Shown: positions 20,646 to 30,632, counted from the first letter of the stretch. The stretch: DNA of 64,000 nt from Amycolatopsis cihanbeyliensis (GCF_006715045.1 NZ_VFML01000001.1:62001-126000), one strand, 5' to 3'. Notes: a model not told the origin generated them from the sequence alone. Made by a program: numbers and translations.

Positions 20646-20783
20646 GGACAGCTCGCCGGGGAACCGATACTCGGCCGCCTGCGCCGGTCGTGCTAATCGC
20701 GGCCATCGTCCGGGCGGCACGATCGGCACCGGGCGTGGGCCGTCTGTCTGATTCATCACGTGGCCCATTGCGCACTAGCTCGA

Positions 20784-20802
20784 TTGGGTTAGGCTAACCT
20801 AA
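20784..20802. promoter_or_regulatory. Iron box (DmdR/IdeR site) for the DHB operon
   Basis: TTGGGTTAGGCTAACCTAA matches the IdeR/DmdR consensus TTAGGTTAGGCTAACCTAA at 18 of 19 positions. A possible -35 (TTGCGC, 20768-20773) places it over the -10 region, where an Fe-loaded repressor would block transcription. It lies 120 bases before the first DHB gene. The operon is therefore predicted to be on under iron starvation. Confidence 0.85.
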
Positions 20803-20921
20803 ACCGTCCACTGGGGGCTGGGCGCCGGTTTTCCGGCGCCCATGGCCGCGCCCCGCGCGGGGTCGTCCCCAGCCGTCGCGGAACTCCGTGCCGTGCAAGC
20901 AGCCAGCAGAAAGGGTCGACC

Positions 20922-21560
20922 GTGCTCCCCACCATCGCGCCGTACCCCCTTCCCGTCCGGTCCGAGCTGCCGGACAACCGGGTCGCGTGGCGAGCCGACC
21001 CTTCCCGTGCCGTCCTGCTCGTGCACGATATGCAGAACTACTTCCTCGCCGCGTTCGGCGACGCGGGCAGTCCGCTGCCCGCCGCGGTGGACAACATCGC
21101 CGCGCTGCGCAAGCACTGTGCCGAGCTGGCGGTCCCGGTGATCTTCACCGGGCAGCCGCCGGGGCAGAGCGCGGCGCAGCGCGGGCTGCTCCAGGAGTTC
21201 TGGGGCTCCGGGCTGCCCGACGACCCGCATGCGGCCGCCATCACGACCGCCCTTGAGCCCGGCCCCGGTGACCTGCGGCTGACCAAGGCGCGTTACAGCG
21301 CCTTCGTCGGCACCGATCTCGCCGAGCTGCTCGGTGAGCGGGACCAGCTGATCCTGACCGGGGTGTACGCGCATATCGGCGTGCTCGCCACCGCGGTGGA
21401 TGCCTTCATGCGGGACGTCCGGCCGTTCGTGGTGGCCGACGCGGTCGCCGACTTCGGCCCCGAGGAACACGAGCGGGCGATGCGGCAGGTCGCCCAGCGG
21501 TGCGGTTCGGTCACCACCACCGCGGCGCTGGTCGACGACCTCGACGCCGGTGCCCGATGA
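20922..21560 (+). CDS. dhbB: Isochorismatase (2,3-dihydro-2,3-dihydroxybenzoate synthase)
   Basis: A 212-residue isochorismatase: isochorismate to 2,3-dihydro-2,3-dihydroxybenzoate plus pyruvate. Catalytic Asp is in [10 protein letters not shown] and Lys in LTKARYSAF; the conserved GVYAHIG turn is present. The residue after that turn is Val where EntB/DhbB have Cys, as in PhzD from phenazine pathways. The protein stops at the end of the hydrolase domain. The aryl carrier domain fused in EntB is a separate gene here (26429). First gene after the iron box; it overlaps the next gene by ATGA. Confidence 0.93.
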   Translation: MLPTIAPYPLPVRSELPDNRVAWRADPSRAVLLVHDMQNYFLAAFGDAGSPLPAAVDNIAALRKHCAELAVPVIFTGQPPGQSAAQRGLLQEFWGSGLPDDPHAAAITTALEPGPGDLRLTKARYSAFVGTDLAELLGERDQLILTGVYAHIGVLATAVDAFMRDVRPFVVADAVADFGPEEHERAMRQVAQRCGSVTTTAALVDDLDAGAR

Positions 21561-22633
21561 CGGTCCTCGCCGACGACACCGCGCGGGTGGTCGCGACCTT
21601 GCCCGCGCCCGCCCGGCTTGCCGCGCGGCTGCCACTCGGCGCGGGCCCGCGCGCGGGTATCGCCGAACACCGGCGGGCGGTGCGCGCGATCGTCGAGGGC
21701 ACCGACGACAGGTTGCTGGTCGTCGTGGGCCCGTGCTCGGTGCACGATCCGGAGGCCGCGCTGCACTACGCCCGTGGTCTCACCGCGGTGGCCGCCGAGT
21801 ACGAGCGGGAGCTGCTCGTCGTCCTGCGCGCCTACCTGGAGAAGCCGCGCAGCCTGGTCGGCTGGAAGGGTCTGCTGCACGACCCGGACCTGGACGGCGG
21901 CGAGGACCTGGCGGAGGGGCTCCGGCGCGGGCGCGAGTTCCTGCTGCGGGCCGCGGGCACCGGGCTGCCGCTGGCGTACGAGTTCGTCGACCCTTTCCTG
22001 GCGCCGTTCCTGCTCGACCTGGTGTCCTGGGGTGCGATCGGTGCTCGCACCGTCGCCGCCCAGCCGCATCGTCAGCTGGCGTCCGCGCTGCCGATGCCGG
22101 TCGGGATGAAGAACGCGGTGGCCGGTGAGGTGGAGGTGGCGATCGCGGCGGCGCGTGCCGCGGGCGTGCCGCACGTGTTCCCCGGACTCGGACCCACCGG
22201 TGCCCCCGCCGTACTGGCCGGGGCCGGCAATCCGGCCTGCCACGTGGTGCTGCGTGGTGGTGTGCTGCCCAACTACGACGCGGCCTCGGTCGGCTCGGCA
22301 CTGGAGCTGCTGCGCGCCGCCGGCCTGCGGGCGCGCCTGATGGTGGACGCCTCGCACGGCAACAGCGGCAAGGATCACCGCCGGCAGCCCGCGGTCGTGG
22401 CCGAGCTGGCCACGCAGGTGGCGGAAGGGCGTCACGGGCTGATGGGGGTGATGGTCGAGTCGTTCCTGGAGCCGGGGTGCCAGGAGATCACCGCGACGCC
22501 GTTGCGCTACGGCGTCAGCGTCACCGACGCCTGCCTGGGGTGGGCGGACACCCTCGGCTGCCTGGACGCCCTCGCGGCGGCCGTGCGAGCCCGGCGAGGG
22601 CACCCACGCCGGCCGAGCCCGGGAGGGGAGTGA
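21557..22633 (+). CDS. 3-deoxy-7-phosphoheptulonate (DAHP) synthase, class I
   Basis: A 358-residue AroG/AroF-type DAHP synthase, which condenses phosphoenolpyruvate with erythrose 4-phosphate to enter the shikimate pathway. The metal ligands and active-site segments are intact: [41 protein letters not shown] and SVTDACLGW. Its start is in the ATGA overlap with the isochorismatase gene. A dedicated copy in the iron-controlled operon would raise chorismate supply when the siderophore is made. Many actinomycetes use the unrelated class II enzyme for housekeeping. Confidence 0.93.
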   Translation: MTVLADDTARVVATLPAPARLAARLPLGAGPRAGIAEHRRAVRAIVEGTDDRLLVVVGPCSVHDPEAALHYARGLTAVAAEYERELLVVLRAYLEKPRSLVGWKGLLHDPDLDGGEDLAEGLRRGREFLLRAAGTGLPLAYEFVDPFLAPFLLDLVSWGAIGARTVAAQPHRQLASALPMPVGMKNAVAGEVEVAIAAARAAGVPHVFPGLGPTGAPAVLAGAGNPACHVVLRGGVLPNYDAASVGSALELLRAAGLRARLMVDASHGNSGKDHRRQPAVVAELATQVAEGRHGLMGVMVESFLEPGCQEITATPLRYGVSVTDACLGWADTLGCLDALAAAVRARRGHPRRPSPGGE

Positions 22634-22634
22634 G

Positions 22635-23414
22635 ATGCCGGTCTCACCAGGGACAGCGCTGGTCACCGGCGCGGCGCGGGGCATAGGCGCAGCGGTGGCC
22701 GAGGCCTTCGCGCGGGAGGGCACGCCGGTGGCATTGCTCGATCGGGACCCGGACGTCCGGCGGGCGGCGAAGCGGCTCACCACGACCGGGGCGCGGGCTC
22801 TGGCGCTGGTCGCCGATGTCGCCGACCCGGCCGAGGTGGAGGCGGCCGTCGCGCATACCGAGGCCGAACTCGGCCCGGTGACCGTGCTGGCCAACGTCGC
22901 GGGCGTCCTGCGCACCGGAGGGATCCTCGACCTCGACGACGCCGACCTCGCGCACAGCCTCGCGGTGAACGCCACCGGGGTGTGGAACACCGGCCGCGCG
23001 GCCGGGCGCCGGATGCGCGAGCGCGGCGCGGGCAGCATCGTCACGGTCGCCTCGAACGCGGCCGCGACGCCACGGGTCGGGATGGCCGCCTACTCGGCTT
23101 CCAAGGCCGCGGCGGTCGCGCTGACCCGCACCCTCGGCCTCGAGCTCGCCCCGCAGGTGCGGTGCAACATCGTCTGCCCCGGCTCGACGGACACCGACAT
23201 GCTGCGGTCGATGTGGCCCGATCCCACCGACGACCGCGGCTCCGAGGCCGTCGTGGCAGGCAATCAGGGGGAGTACCGCCTTGGCATCCCGCTGCGCCGA
23301 CTCGCCGAGCCCCGGGACGTGGCCGCCGCGGTGCTGTTCCTGGCGAGTGACGCCGCCCGGCACATCACGATGCAGTCCGTCACGGTCGACGGCGGCGCCA
23401 CCCTGGGTGGCTGA
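22635..23414 (+). CDS. dhbA: 2,3-dihydro-2,3-dihydroxybenzoate dehydrogenase
   Basis: A 259-residue short-chain dehydrogenase that oxidises dihydro-DHB to 2,3-dihydroxybenzoate with NAD+. The cofactor motif TGAARGIG is near residue 11, the NVAG motif near 94, catalytic Ser in VASNAA and Tyr-Lys in YSASK. Length and context match EntA/DhbA. One base separates its ATG from the DAHP synthase stop. Confidence 0.93.
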   Translation: MPVSPGTALVTGAARGIGAAVAEAFAREGTPVALLDRDPDVRRAAKRLTTTGARALALVADVADPAEVEAAVAHTEAELGPVTVLANVAGVLRTGGILDLDDADLAHSLAVNATGVWNTGRAAGRRMRERGAGSIVTVASNAAATPRVGMAAYSASKAAAVALTRTLGLELAPQVRCNIVCPGSTDTDMLRSMWPDPTDDRGSEAVVAGNQGEYRLGIPLRRLAEPRDVAAAVLFLASDAARHITMQSVTVDGGATLGG

Positions 23415-23466
23415 CCCCGGCGAGCTGGTGACCACAACCCGAAACCCCGGCGAAAGGAAGTTCGAC

Positions 23467-24675
23467 GTGTCCACACCGGCCCTGGTCCGGCCCCGGCCCG
23501 TGCACCGGGCATCCGACCTGCTCGCCGCCTACCTGCCCGGCTCGTTCTACTACTCCTCGGGGCGCGGGTCGCTGCTCGCGGACGGGGTGCACAGCTGCGT
23601 GCGGGCCCGGCCCGGCGCGCGTGCCCACGCGGCGGCCGAGGCACTGGACGCGGCGGCGCTGGCCGGGTTGGCGGATCCGGTGGTCGTCGGCGCGCTCGGC
23701 TTCCGGCCGGACGCCGAGAGCAGCCTGGTCGTGCCCGCCGTGGTGCGCCGGGCCGGCGCACCGGACGGCGCCGGTGCGCGCCCGCCGGGAGAACCCGTGC
23801 CGGGCCACACCGACTGGGCGGTGACTCCGCGGCCCGAGCCGGAGGGCTACGCGGACGGGGTTCGCCGGGCGCTCGACCTCATCGGCACCGGCGAGGTGAG
23901 CAAGGTCGTGCTCGCCCGCTGCCTCGAGCTGACCGCGGGTGCGCCGGTCGCCGTGCCCTCCCTGCTCGCCCGGCTGGTGCGGGCGGACCCGGCCGCGCAT
24001 GCCTTCGCGGTGGACGTCACCGCCCCGGGGGACCAGGCCACGCGCACCCTGGTCGGGGCGAGCCCGGAACTGCTGGTGGCCCGCCGCGGGGCGATGGTGG
24101 TGGCCAACCCGCTCGCCGGTTCGCTGCCGCGCTGCGCGGACGAGGCAGAGAACCGCGGGCGGGTGGCCGCGTTGCTGGCCTCGGAGAAGGATCGCCGGGA
24201 GCACGCCCACGTGGCCGCGCAGGTCGGCGAGGTGCTGGGCCGGTTCTGCACCGAGGTGACGGTCCCCGGCGAGCCGGAGGTGATCGGCACGCCGACGATG
24301 TGGCACCTTTCCAGCCGGATCACCGGGCGACTTGCCGACCCCGCCGACCCCGCCTCCTCCTCGCTCGCGCTGGCCGAGGCACTGCACCCCACACCCGCGG
24401 TGTGCGGGGTGCCCGCTGCCGGGGCCCGGGACGCGATCGCGGAGCTGGAACCGGAGGACCGCGGCTACTACTCCGGACTGGTCGGCTGGACCGGACCGGA
24501 CGGCGACGGGGAGTGGGTGGTCACGATCCGCAGCGCCGAGGTATGCGAGCGGACGGTCCGGCTGCACGCGGGCGCCGGGATCGTCGCGGGCTCGGACCCC
24601 GCGGCGGAGCTCGCCGAGACCAGCGCGAAGTTCCGCACCCTGCTGCGCGCACTCGGACTGGAGGACGCGGCGTGA
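23467..24675 (+). CDS. dhbC: Isochorismate synthase
   Basis: A 402-residue chorismate-binding enzyme that isomerises chorismate to isochorismate with Mg2+. The C-terminal family motifs are EVSKVVLAR, PTPAVCGVPA and RGYYSGLVGW with a following E-W-V-V-T-I-R-S-A. A GTG start at 23467 has AAGGAAG just upstream; 52 bases separate it from dhbA. The stop codon falls inside a short repeated sequence that continues to the next gene. Confidence 0.92.
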   Translation: MSTPALVRPRPVHRASDLLAAYLPGSFYYSSGRGSLLADGVHSCVRARPGARAHAAAEALDAAALAGLADPVVVGALGFRPDAESSLVVPAVVRRAGAPDGAGARPPGEPVPGHTDWAVTPRPEPEGYADGVRRALDLIGTGEVSKVVLARCLELTAGAPVAVPSLLARLVRADPAAHAFAVDVTAPGDQATRTLVGASPELLVARRGAMVVANPLAGSLPRCADEAENRGRVAALLASEKDRREHAHVAAQVGEVLGRFCTEVTVPGEPEVIGTPTMWHLSSRITGRLADPADPASSSLALAEALHPTPAVCGVPAAGARDAIAELEPEDRGYYSGLVGWTGPDGDGEWVVTIRSAEVCERTVRLHAGAGIVAGSDPAAELAETSAKFRTLLRALGLEDAA

Positions 24676-24776
24676 GCGCGAAGGCGACGAGGAGCGAGCA
24701 TCGCAGGTCCCCCGGGGGCCGAGGAGCGCAGCGAGGAGGAGTCGAGCCATGAGCGCCAAGGCGACGAGGAGCGAGC
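24672..24776 (+). repeat. Short direct repeat, two copies, between dhbC and dhbE
   Basis: A 28-base unit beginning TGAGCGC and ending AGGCGACGAGGAGCGAGC occurs at 24672-24699 and 24749-24776, with one internal mismatch and a G/A difference at the first base. Between them lies related GAGGAGCGCAGCGAGGAGGA sequence. The second copy supplies the GAGGAG ribosome site of dhbE, whose ATG follows at 24778. It looks like a small intergenic repeat that was adopted as a translation signal. Confidence 0.6.
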
Positions 24777-24777
24777 C

Positions 24778-26421
24778 ATGAGCGCCGCCGGTCCGGATCA
24801 TGTTGCCTGGCCGCCGGAGGTCGCGGCCCGCTACCGGGCGGCGGGGCACTGGCGCGGGCAGACCTTCGGCGCGCTGCTCGGCACGCTGGCCGCCGCGCAC
24901 GCCGGGCGTACCGCGGTGGTCGGGGAGACGGCGGGCGAGACGGTGCGCTGGACCTTCTCCGAGCTGGACGCGCGAGCGCACCGGATCGCAGCCGGGCTGG
25001 TCGAGTCGGGCATCACGGCGGGGGAGCGAGTGGTGCTGCAACTGCCGAACGTGCCGGAGTTCCTGCCGGTGGTGTTCGGGCTGTGGCGGGTAGGCGCCTG
25101 GCCGGTGTTCGCGCTGCCCGCGCACCGGCACAGCGAGCTGAGGCACTTCGCCGAACAGAGCGAGGCGACCGCGATCGTCACCGTCGACACGCACGAGCGG
25201 CACGACCACGCCGCCACCGCGCGCGCCGTCGCGGACGAGGTGGCCTCGGTCAAGCGGGTACTGGTCGTCGGGTCCGCGGAGTTCGACGAGCTGGCCGCCA
25301 CCGCGCCGCGGGAGCTGCCCGACCCCGACTCCGAGGGCGTGGCGTTCCTGCAACTGTCCGGCGGGAGCACCGGGCTGCCGAAGCTGATCCCGCGTACCCA
25401 CGACGACTACCTCTACAGCGTCCGGGAGAGCGCCCGGATCTGCGCCCTGCGCCCGGACAGCGTGTACCTCGCCGCGCTCCCGGTCTCGCACAACTACCCG
25501 CTCAGCTCGCCAGGGGTGCTCGGTGCGCTGCACGCGGGCGCGGCGACCGTGCTGGCCCCGCGTCCGGACGCGGACACCGCGTTCCGGCTGGTCGAATCCG
25601 AGGGGGTGACGATCACCGGCGTCGTCCCTCCGCTGGCGGCGGCCTGGGTACAGGCCGCGGCACGGACCGAGCGGGACCTTTCCAGCCTGGAGGTCCTGCT
25701 CGTCGGTGGCGCGAAATGCGGTCGCGAGCTGGCCGAGCGGATCGGGCCCGCGCTCGGGTGCCGGCTGCAGCAGGTCTTCGGGATGGCGGAGGGCCTGGTC
25801 TGCTACACCCGGCTGGACGATCCGGAGGAGCTCGTACTGACCACCCAGGGGCGCCCCATCTCGCTGGACGACGAGATCCGCGTCGTCGATCCGGACGACC
25901 CCGCCGCTCCGTCGGACGCGGTGGTGGAGCCGGGTGCGATAGGCGCCCTGCTGACCCGCGGCCCGTACACGATCCGCGGCTACTACCGGGCCACGGCGCA
26001 CAACGCCGAGGCGTTCACCCCGGACGGCTTCTACCGGACCGGGGACCTGGTGCGGTGCCACCCTTCCGGGCATCTCGAGGTGGTCGGCAGGGCGAAGGAA
26101 CAGATCAACCGGGGCGGCGAGAAGGTGGCTGCCGAGGAGGTCGAGAATCACCTGATGGCCCACCCCGCGGTACTGGACGCCGCCGTGGTCGGGGTGCCCG
26201 ACGCGTACCTGGGCGAGCGGACCTGCGCCTACGTCGTGCCCAGGGCCGGCACCGAGGTCACCGGGGCCGAGCTGCGACGGTTCGTCCGGGAGCGCGACGT
26301 GGCCTCGTTCAAGGTGCCGGACCTGATCGAGGTGGTCGCGCGGTTCCCGGTGACCGGGGTCGGCAAGACCAGCAAGCGCGAGTTGCGGGCGGCGCTGGCC
26401 GCCCTCGTCGAGAAGGAGTGA
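24778..26421 (+). CDS. dhbE: 2,3-dihydroxybenzoate-AMP ligase
   Basis: A 547-residue aryl-adenylating enzyme of the EntE/DhbE family. It activates DHB with ATP and loads it on the free aryl carrier protein. Motifs: [20 protein letters not shown] (P-loop), the [10 protein letters not shown] segment of aryl-acid enzymes, [20 protein letters not shown] and [11 protein letters not shown] with the catalytic Lys. It is followed eight bases later by the carrier protein gene. Confidence 0.95.
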   Translation: MSAAGPDHVAWPPEVAARYRAAGHWRGQTFGALLGTLAAAHAGRTAVVGETAGETVRWTFSELDARAHRIAAGLVESGITAGERVVLQLPNVPEFLPVVFGLWRVGAWPVFALPAHRHSELRHFAEQSEATAIVTVDTHERHDHAATARAVADEVASVKRVLVVGSAEFDELAATAPRELPDPDSEGVAFLQLSGGSTGLPKLIPRTHDDYLYSVRESARICALRPDSVYLAALPVSHNYPLSSPGVLGALHAGAATVLAPRPDADTAFRLVESEGVTITGVVPPLAAAWVQAAARTERDLSSLEVLLVGGAKCGRELAERIGPALGCRLQQVFGMAEGLVCYTRLDDPEELVLTTQGRPISLDDEIRVVDPDDPAAPSDAVVEPGAIGALLTRGPYTIRGYYRATAHNAEAFTPDGFYRTGDLVRCHPSGHLEVVGRAKEQINRGGEKVAAEEVENHLMAHPAVLDAAVVGVPDAYLGERTCAYVVPRAGTEVTGAELRRFVRERDVASFKVPDLIEVVARFPVTGVGKTSKRELRAALAALVEKE

Positions 26422-26428
26422 TGCGTCC

Positions 26429-26671
26429 ATGAACGCACCCGCACTGTCCGCGGACCGGATCCGGGCCGATGTCGCCGGCCTGCTGGGCTGCGATCCCGCC
26501 GACATCGACGCGAGCGAGAACCTTTTCGACCGCGGCCTGGACTCGGTCCGGGTGATGTCCCTTGTCGAGCGTTGGCGCGCGGAGGGAGCCACCAGCCTGG
26601 AGTTCCCCGACCTGGCCGAGCGGCCCGAACTCGGGCACTGGACCGCGATCCTGGGCAAGGAGGGCACGTGA
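26429..26671 (+). CDS. Stand-alone aryl carrier protein
   Basis: An 80-residue phosphopantetheine carrier. The attachment serine is in LFDRGLDSVRVM, near residue 38. In enterobactin and bacillibactin systems this domain is fused to isochorismatase; here it is free. It should accept DHB from the ligase and present it to the first condensation domain of the NRPS at 32942. It overlaps the next gene by four bases (GTGA). Confidence 0.92.
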   Translation: MNAPALSADRIRADVAGLLGCDPADIDASENLFDRGLDSVRVMSLVERWRAEGATSLEFPDLAERPELGHWTAILGKEGT

Positions 26672-27540
26672 CCCGCATCGACCAGCGGGGTCGGCACCTG
26701 GAGCGGATCGCCGAGGTGCGCGCGGGCACCCGTGCCGAGAAGGTGCCCTACCCGATCCGGATCCGGCGGACCGAGATCCTGCGCACCCGGATGGTCGGCG
26801 CGGGCCTGCTCCGGGTCACCCTGGGCGGGCCGGGTGTCGCGGGGTTCGAGGCGCACTCGCCCGACGAGCACGTCAAGCTGATCTTCCCGGACGGCGACGG
26901 CACACTGCGCCTGCCCGAGCCGAACGGGTCGATGCTGCGCTGGCCGCGGCCGTCCCCCACCACCCGGGAGTACACGGTGCGCCGCTACGACCCCGCGGCC
27001 GGCGAGCTCGACATCGACGTCGCGCTGCACCCTGGCGGGCTCGGGTCGAACTGGGCGCGGGCGGCCCGGCCGGGCGAGGCCGTGCATGTCGCGGGCCCTC
27101 CCGGCGGGTTGATCGTCCCGCACAGCTACGATCGCTACCTTCTCGCCGGCGACATCACGGCGCTACCCGCGATCGCCCGCTGGCTCGAGGAACTCCCCCC
27201 TACCGCCGCGGGCTGGGCGTTCGTCGAGGTCGCCGATGCCACGGAGGAGATCGAGCTGTCCGCGCCCGAGGACGTCGAGGTGCGCTGGCTGCACCGCGGC
27301 GAGGCGCCCCCGGGCGGCAGCGACCTGCTGGAGCGCGCCGTCCGCGCGGTGACCGTGCCCGAGGGGGAGCGGGTGTACGTGTGGCTCGCCGGTGAGGCCG
27401 GTGTGCTGAAGCCGCTGCGCCGCTGGATCCGGGACGAGCTGCGGCTGGGCAAGGGCGACCACGACGTCACCGGTTACTGGAAGCGGGGGGTCGCGGACTT
27501 CGACGACGAGCATGAGCACGAACACAGTCACGGGCACTGA
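26668..27540 (+). CDS. Siderophore-interacting protein (FAD-dependent ferric-siderophore reductase)
   Basis: A 290-residue SIP-family (ViuB/YqjH) flavoprotein that releases iron from ferric siderophores by reduction with NAD(P)H. Features seen: the FAD-binding barrel with REYTVRRYD near residue 95, the LAGDITALPAIARWLEELP segment, and a C-terminal helix with GYWKRG. The protein ends in a His/Glu-rich tail (EHEHEHSHGH), which may bind metal. Last gene of the first iron-regulated unit; 61 bases separate it from the importer operon. Confidence 0.92.
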   Translation: MTRIDQRGRHLERIAEVRAGTRAEKVPYPIRIRRTEILRTRMVGAGLLRVTLGGPGVAGFEAHSPDEHVKLIFPDGDGTLRLPEPNGSMLRWPRPSPTTREYTVRRYDPAAGELDIDVALHPGGLGSNWARAARPGEAVHVAGPPGGLIVPHSYDRYLLAGDITALPAIARWLEELPPTAAGWAFVEVADATEEIELSAPEDVEVRWLHRGEAPPGGSDLLERAVRAVTVPEGERVYVWLAGEAGVLKPLRRWIRDELRLGKGDHDVTGYWKRGVADFDDEHEHEHSHGH

Positions 27541-27559
27541 CGCGGCGGCACCTGTCGTC

Positions 27560-27578
27560 TAAGGTAAGCCTACCCTAG
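27560..27578. promoter_or_regulatory. Iron box upstream of the siderophore importer
   Basis: TAAGGTAAGCCTACCCTAG matches the IdeR/DmdR consensus at 14 of 19 positions and keeps the AGG...CCT symmetry. It lies 23 bases before the binding-protein start, too close for a standard leader. It could repress a second promoter or act as a roadblock for read-through from the DHB operon. Confidence 0.65.
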
Positions 27579-27601
27579 CACTTGGACATCAAGGAGTACG
27601 C

Positions 27602-28597
27602 ATGTCTTCTGGTCGATCGCTGCGCCTCGCCGGGGCGATGGCGCTCGCGCTCACCGTGGCCGCGGGCTGCGCGTCGAGCGACGCGGGCGGCGACGGCGCC
27701 CAGGGCGAGACCCGGGTCTTCACCGCGGACAACGGCGAGGTCACCATCCCGGCCGATCCGCAGCGCGTGGTCGCGACCGGTTACGCCGTGCCCGTGCTCA
27801 TCCAGGCGGACGCGCCCCTGGTCGGGGTCTCGACCTGGAAGCGGGGGGTGCCGATGATGAACGAGGAGGACAAGGCCACCTACGAGGAACTGCCGAAGGT
27901 CGCGGGGGAGCAGGCGGCCGAGACCAACTACGAGGCGATCGCCAAGGCCGACCCCGATGTGATCATCATCGGGGTGCCGGCGCCGGTGCTGGGCGATATT
28001 GACGTTCCGCGTCTCGAGGACATCGCGCCGGTGGTGGCGATCGGCCCGACGGTGCCCTCCGCCTGGCGTGAGCTGTCCCGCCGCCAGGCGGACGCGGCCG
28101 GCGCGCTGGAGCGGTTCGACACCATCAAGGCCGAGTACGAGGCCAAGGCGAAGAAGCTCGCCGAGAAGTACCAGGATGTCCTTCCGCGGCTGAAGCTGGG
28201 TCACGTCGGCGAGTACGGCAAGGTGGCCAAGGGCACCTTCCAGCGCGAGTTCAACGGCTCCTGGGGGACCAACATCGCGGGCGACATCGGCGCGAACTAC
28301 TACGGCGAGGTCGAGGAGAAGGGCAAGGGCTCGCGGTCGGTCAGCGAGTACCCCTCCATCGAGGAGTTGCCGACCGCCTTCGCCGAGGCCGACGCGATCA
28401 CCTACTCCGTCGAGGCCGACGGCTCCATCCCGGAGTCGGTCCAGTACGTCATGGATTCCGAGCTGTGGAAGAACCTCCCCGCGGTCAAGGCGGGGGAGAC
28501 CTACCCGATCCGGTACACCCAAGCCGCGACCTACCGGGAAGCCATGCTGACCCTGGACGCGATTGACGAGTCGTTCGCGCCGATGCTGAAGCAGTGA
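27602..28597 (+). CDS. Ferric-siderophore-binding lipoprotein
   Basis: A 331-residue FepB/FhuD-type solute-binding protein. The N-terminal signal ends in the lipobox VAAGC (Cys 22), with a Ser/Gly/Asp-rich tether. The body shows the class III binding-protein layout, with the RVVATGYAVPVLIQADAPLV opening and the ADPDVIIIG strand. AAGGAG lies a few bases before the ATG. It captures the ferric catecholate outside the membrane. Its stop overlaps the GTG of the first permease gene. Confidence 0.92.
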   Translation: MSSGRSLRLAGAMALALTVAAGCASSDAGGDGAQGETRVFTADNGEVTIPADPQRVVATGYAVPVLIQADAPLVGVSTWKRGVPMMNEEDKATYEELPKVAGEQAAETNYEAIAKADPDVIIIGVPAPVLGDIDVPRLEDIAPVVAIGPTVPSAWRELSRRQADAAGALERFDTIKAEYEAKAKKLAEKYQDVLPRLKLGHVGEYGKVAKGTFQREFNGSWGTNIAGDIGANYYGEVEEKGKGSRSVSEYPSIEELPTAFAEADAITYSVEADGSIPESVQYVMDSELWKNLPAVKAGETYPIRYTQAATYREAMLTLDAIDESFAPMLKQ

Positions 28598-29613
28598 CAC
28601 TCGAGCGGCGGGCATTCGCGGCGGCGGGTGAGGCGCGGGCACGGGTCGCGGTGCTGGTCGCCGCGCTGGTCCTGCTCCTCGTGGTGGCCGTGGCCAGCAT
28701 CGGCATCGGCGCGCACGCCGTCGCCCCGGTCGAGGTCGTCCGGGCCCTGTTCGCCTACGACGGGTCCAGCGACCACGTCATCGTCTGGGACATCCGGGCG
28801 CCCCGGGCCCTGCTGGCCATCGGCGTGGGCGCCGCGCTCGCGACCGCGGGCACGTTGATCCAGACACTGTCCCGCAACCCGCTGGCCGAGCCCGGCATCC
28901 TCGGCGTCACCGCGGGCGCCGGCTTCGCGATCACCATGGGCTCGGCGCTCGGGGTGGCCGCCACCCAGGTCGGCCAGCTCGGCGCCGCCGTGGTGGGCTC
29001 GACGCTGGCCGCGCTGCTGGTCTACTCGGTGGGGCGCCAGTCGCCGCTGCGGCTGGTGCTCACCGGGGTGGCGTTGACCGCCATCCTGACCACCGGGCTC
29101 TCCCTCGGGCTGCGGCTGATGCTGCCGACGGTGTTCGACCAGTACCGGTTCTGGGCGGTCGGCTCGCTGGCGGGCAGGGAGCAGGCGCCGCTGACCCTGC
29201 CGCTGGTGGCGATCGGGCTCGCCCTCGTCGGTGCCCTGCTGGTCACGCGGGCACTCAGCGCGCTCGCGCTCGGCGAGACGGTGGCGCACACCCTGGGCGC
29301 CAACGTGGCCAGGGTCCGCCTCATGACGTTGGTTCTGGTCACCGTGCTGGCCGGTGCGGCCACCGCGGTGGCCGGGCCGATCCTGTTCGTCGGCCTGATC
29401 GTGCCCCATCTGGCCCGGCGGCTGGCCATGGGTTCCATCCCGTGGTTGATGGCCTACACGATGATCCTGGGTCCGATCCTGTTGCTGGTCTCCGACATCG
29501 GGTCCCGGATCCTGCTGCCCACCGGCGAGGTGCCGGTCGCCATCGTGACCGCGTTCCTCGGGGGCCCGGTCCTCATCTGGGTGGTCCGGCGGTACGGGAC
29601 GGTGTCGCTGTGA
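28594..29613 (+). CDS. Iron-siderophore ABC permease (FecCD family), first subunit
   Basis: A 339-residue FecCD-family membrane protein with about nine or ten hydrophobic helices. Family segments: IRAPRALLAIGVGAALATAG, the NPLAEPGILGVTAGA loop, and AGPILFVGLIVPHLARRL, the contact with the ATPase. It begins with GTG in the overlap with the binding-protein gene. Confidence 0.93.
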   Translation: MTLERRAFAAAGEARARVAVLVAALVLLLVVAVASIGIGAHAVAPVEVVRALFAYDGSSDHVIVWDIRAPRALLAIGVGAALATAGTLIQTLSRNPLAEPGILGVTAGAGFAITMGSALGVAATQVGQLGAAVVGSTLAALLVYSVGRQSPLRLVLTGVALTAILTTGLSLGLRLMLPTVFDQYRFWAVGSLAGREQAPLTLPLVAIGLALVGALLVTRALSALALGETVAHTLGANVARVRLMTLVLVTVLAGAATAVAGPILFVGLIVPHLARRLAMGSIPWLMAYTMILGPILLLVSDIGSRILLPTGEVPVAIVTAFLGGPVLIWVVRRYGTVSL

Positions 29614-30632
29614 GCGCCGTGGTCACCCTGCCCGGCACCGGCAGGTCGATCCACCTCGAGCGCCGGACGCTGGTGCTGGTGGCGGTGCTGGTCCTGGCCA
29701 TGCTCGGGCTGGGGCTGCTGGGCCTGTGCTTCGGCGCGTCCTGGGCGAGCCCGGGGGAGGCGCTCTCGGCACTGGCCGGGTACGGCGACTCGGTGGTGGT
29801 GATCAGGGACTGGCGGCTGCCGAGGGTGCTCGCCGGGGTGGTCTTCGGCGCCGCGCTCGGGGTGGCCGGGGCGATCTTCCAGAACCTCACCCGCAACCCG
29901 ATGGGCAGCCCGGACGTGATCGGTCTGGACGCCGGCGCCTACACCGGTGCGCTGATCGCGCTCACCGTGCTGTCCGGCACCTCGGTGCAGCTGACGCTGA
30001 GCTCGGTGCTGGGCGGGCTGATCGTCGCGGCCGTCATCTACCTGCTCTCGATGGAAGGCGGGCTGTCCGGGCTGCGGTTGGTCGTGATCGGGATCGCCGT
30101 GAACGCCATCCTGACCGCGTTGAACTCCTGGATCGTGCTGCGGGCCGAGCTGGAGATCGCGATCGCGGCCGTGGGGTGGAGCGCGGGCTCGCTGAACGGC
30201 ATCGACTGGGCGGACCTGTACCTGCCGTGCACGATCATCGCGGGGTTGCTGGTGCTGATGGCGACGCGGGCACACGCCATGCACCAGACCGGGCTGGGGG
30301 ACTCCGTCGCGGCGACCACCGGGGTTCGGCTGCACCGGCTGCGCCTGCTGATGGTGGTGGTCGGTGTGGGCTGCACCGCCACGGTGACCGCGGTGGCGGG
30401 CCCGATCGTGTTCATCGCGCTGGCCGCCCCGCAGATCGGCCGCAGGCTGGCCAAGGCACCCGGCGTCCCGCTGCTGCCCGCCGCGCTGACCGGCGCGGTG
30501 CTGCTGCAGGGCGCCGACCTGGTCGCCCAGATGCTGCTGGCACCGGTCGCGCTCCCGGTCGGTGTGGTGACCACCGTGATCGGCGGGTGCTACCTCATCT
30601 GGCTGCTGACCAAGGAAGTGAGACGGGTATGA
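29610..30632 (+). CDS. Iron-siderophore ABC permease (FecCD family), second subunit
   Basis: A 340-residue partner permease. Corresponding landmarks: WRLPRVLAGVVFGAALGVAG, NPMGSPDVIGLDAGA and AGPIVFIALAAPQIGRRL. The GTG start at 29610 overlaps the previous stop. The two permeases form the FepDG-like heterodimer channel. Confidence 0.93.
   Translation: MSAVVTLPGTGRSIHLERRTLVLVAVLVLAMLGLGLLGLCFGASWASPGEALSALAGYGDSVVVIRDWRLPRVLAGVVFGAALGVAGAIFQNLTRNPMGSPDVIGLDAGAYTGALIALTVLSGTSVQLTLSSVLGGLIVAAVIYLLSMEGGLSGLRLVVIGIAVNAILTALNSWIVLRAELEIAIAAVGWSAGSLNGIDWADLYLPCTIIAGLLVLMATRAHAMHQTGLGDSVAATTGVRLHRLRLLMVVVGVGCTATVTAVAGPIVFIALAAPQIGRRLAKAPGVPLLPAALTGAVLLQGADLVAQMLLAPVALPVGVVTTVIGGCYLIWLLTKEVRRV

Noticed and set aside
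18120..20650. An insertion sequence or prophage end as the cause of the broken genes
   Set aside because: No transposase, integrase, terminal inverted repeats or target-site duplication could be seen. The 48-bp palindrome fits a terminator better.
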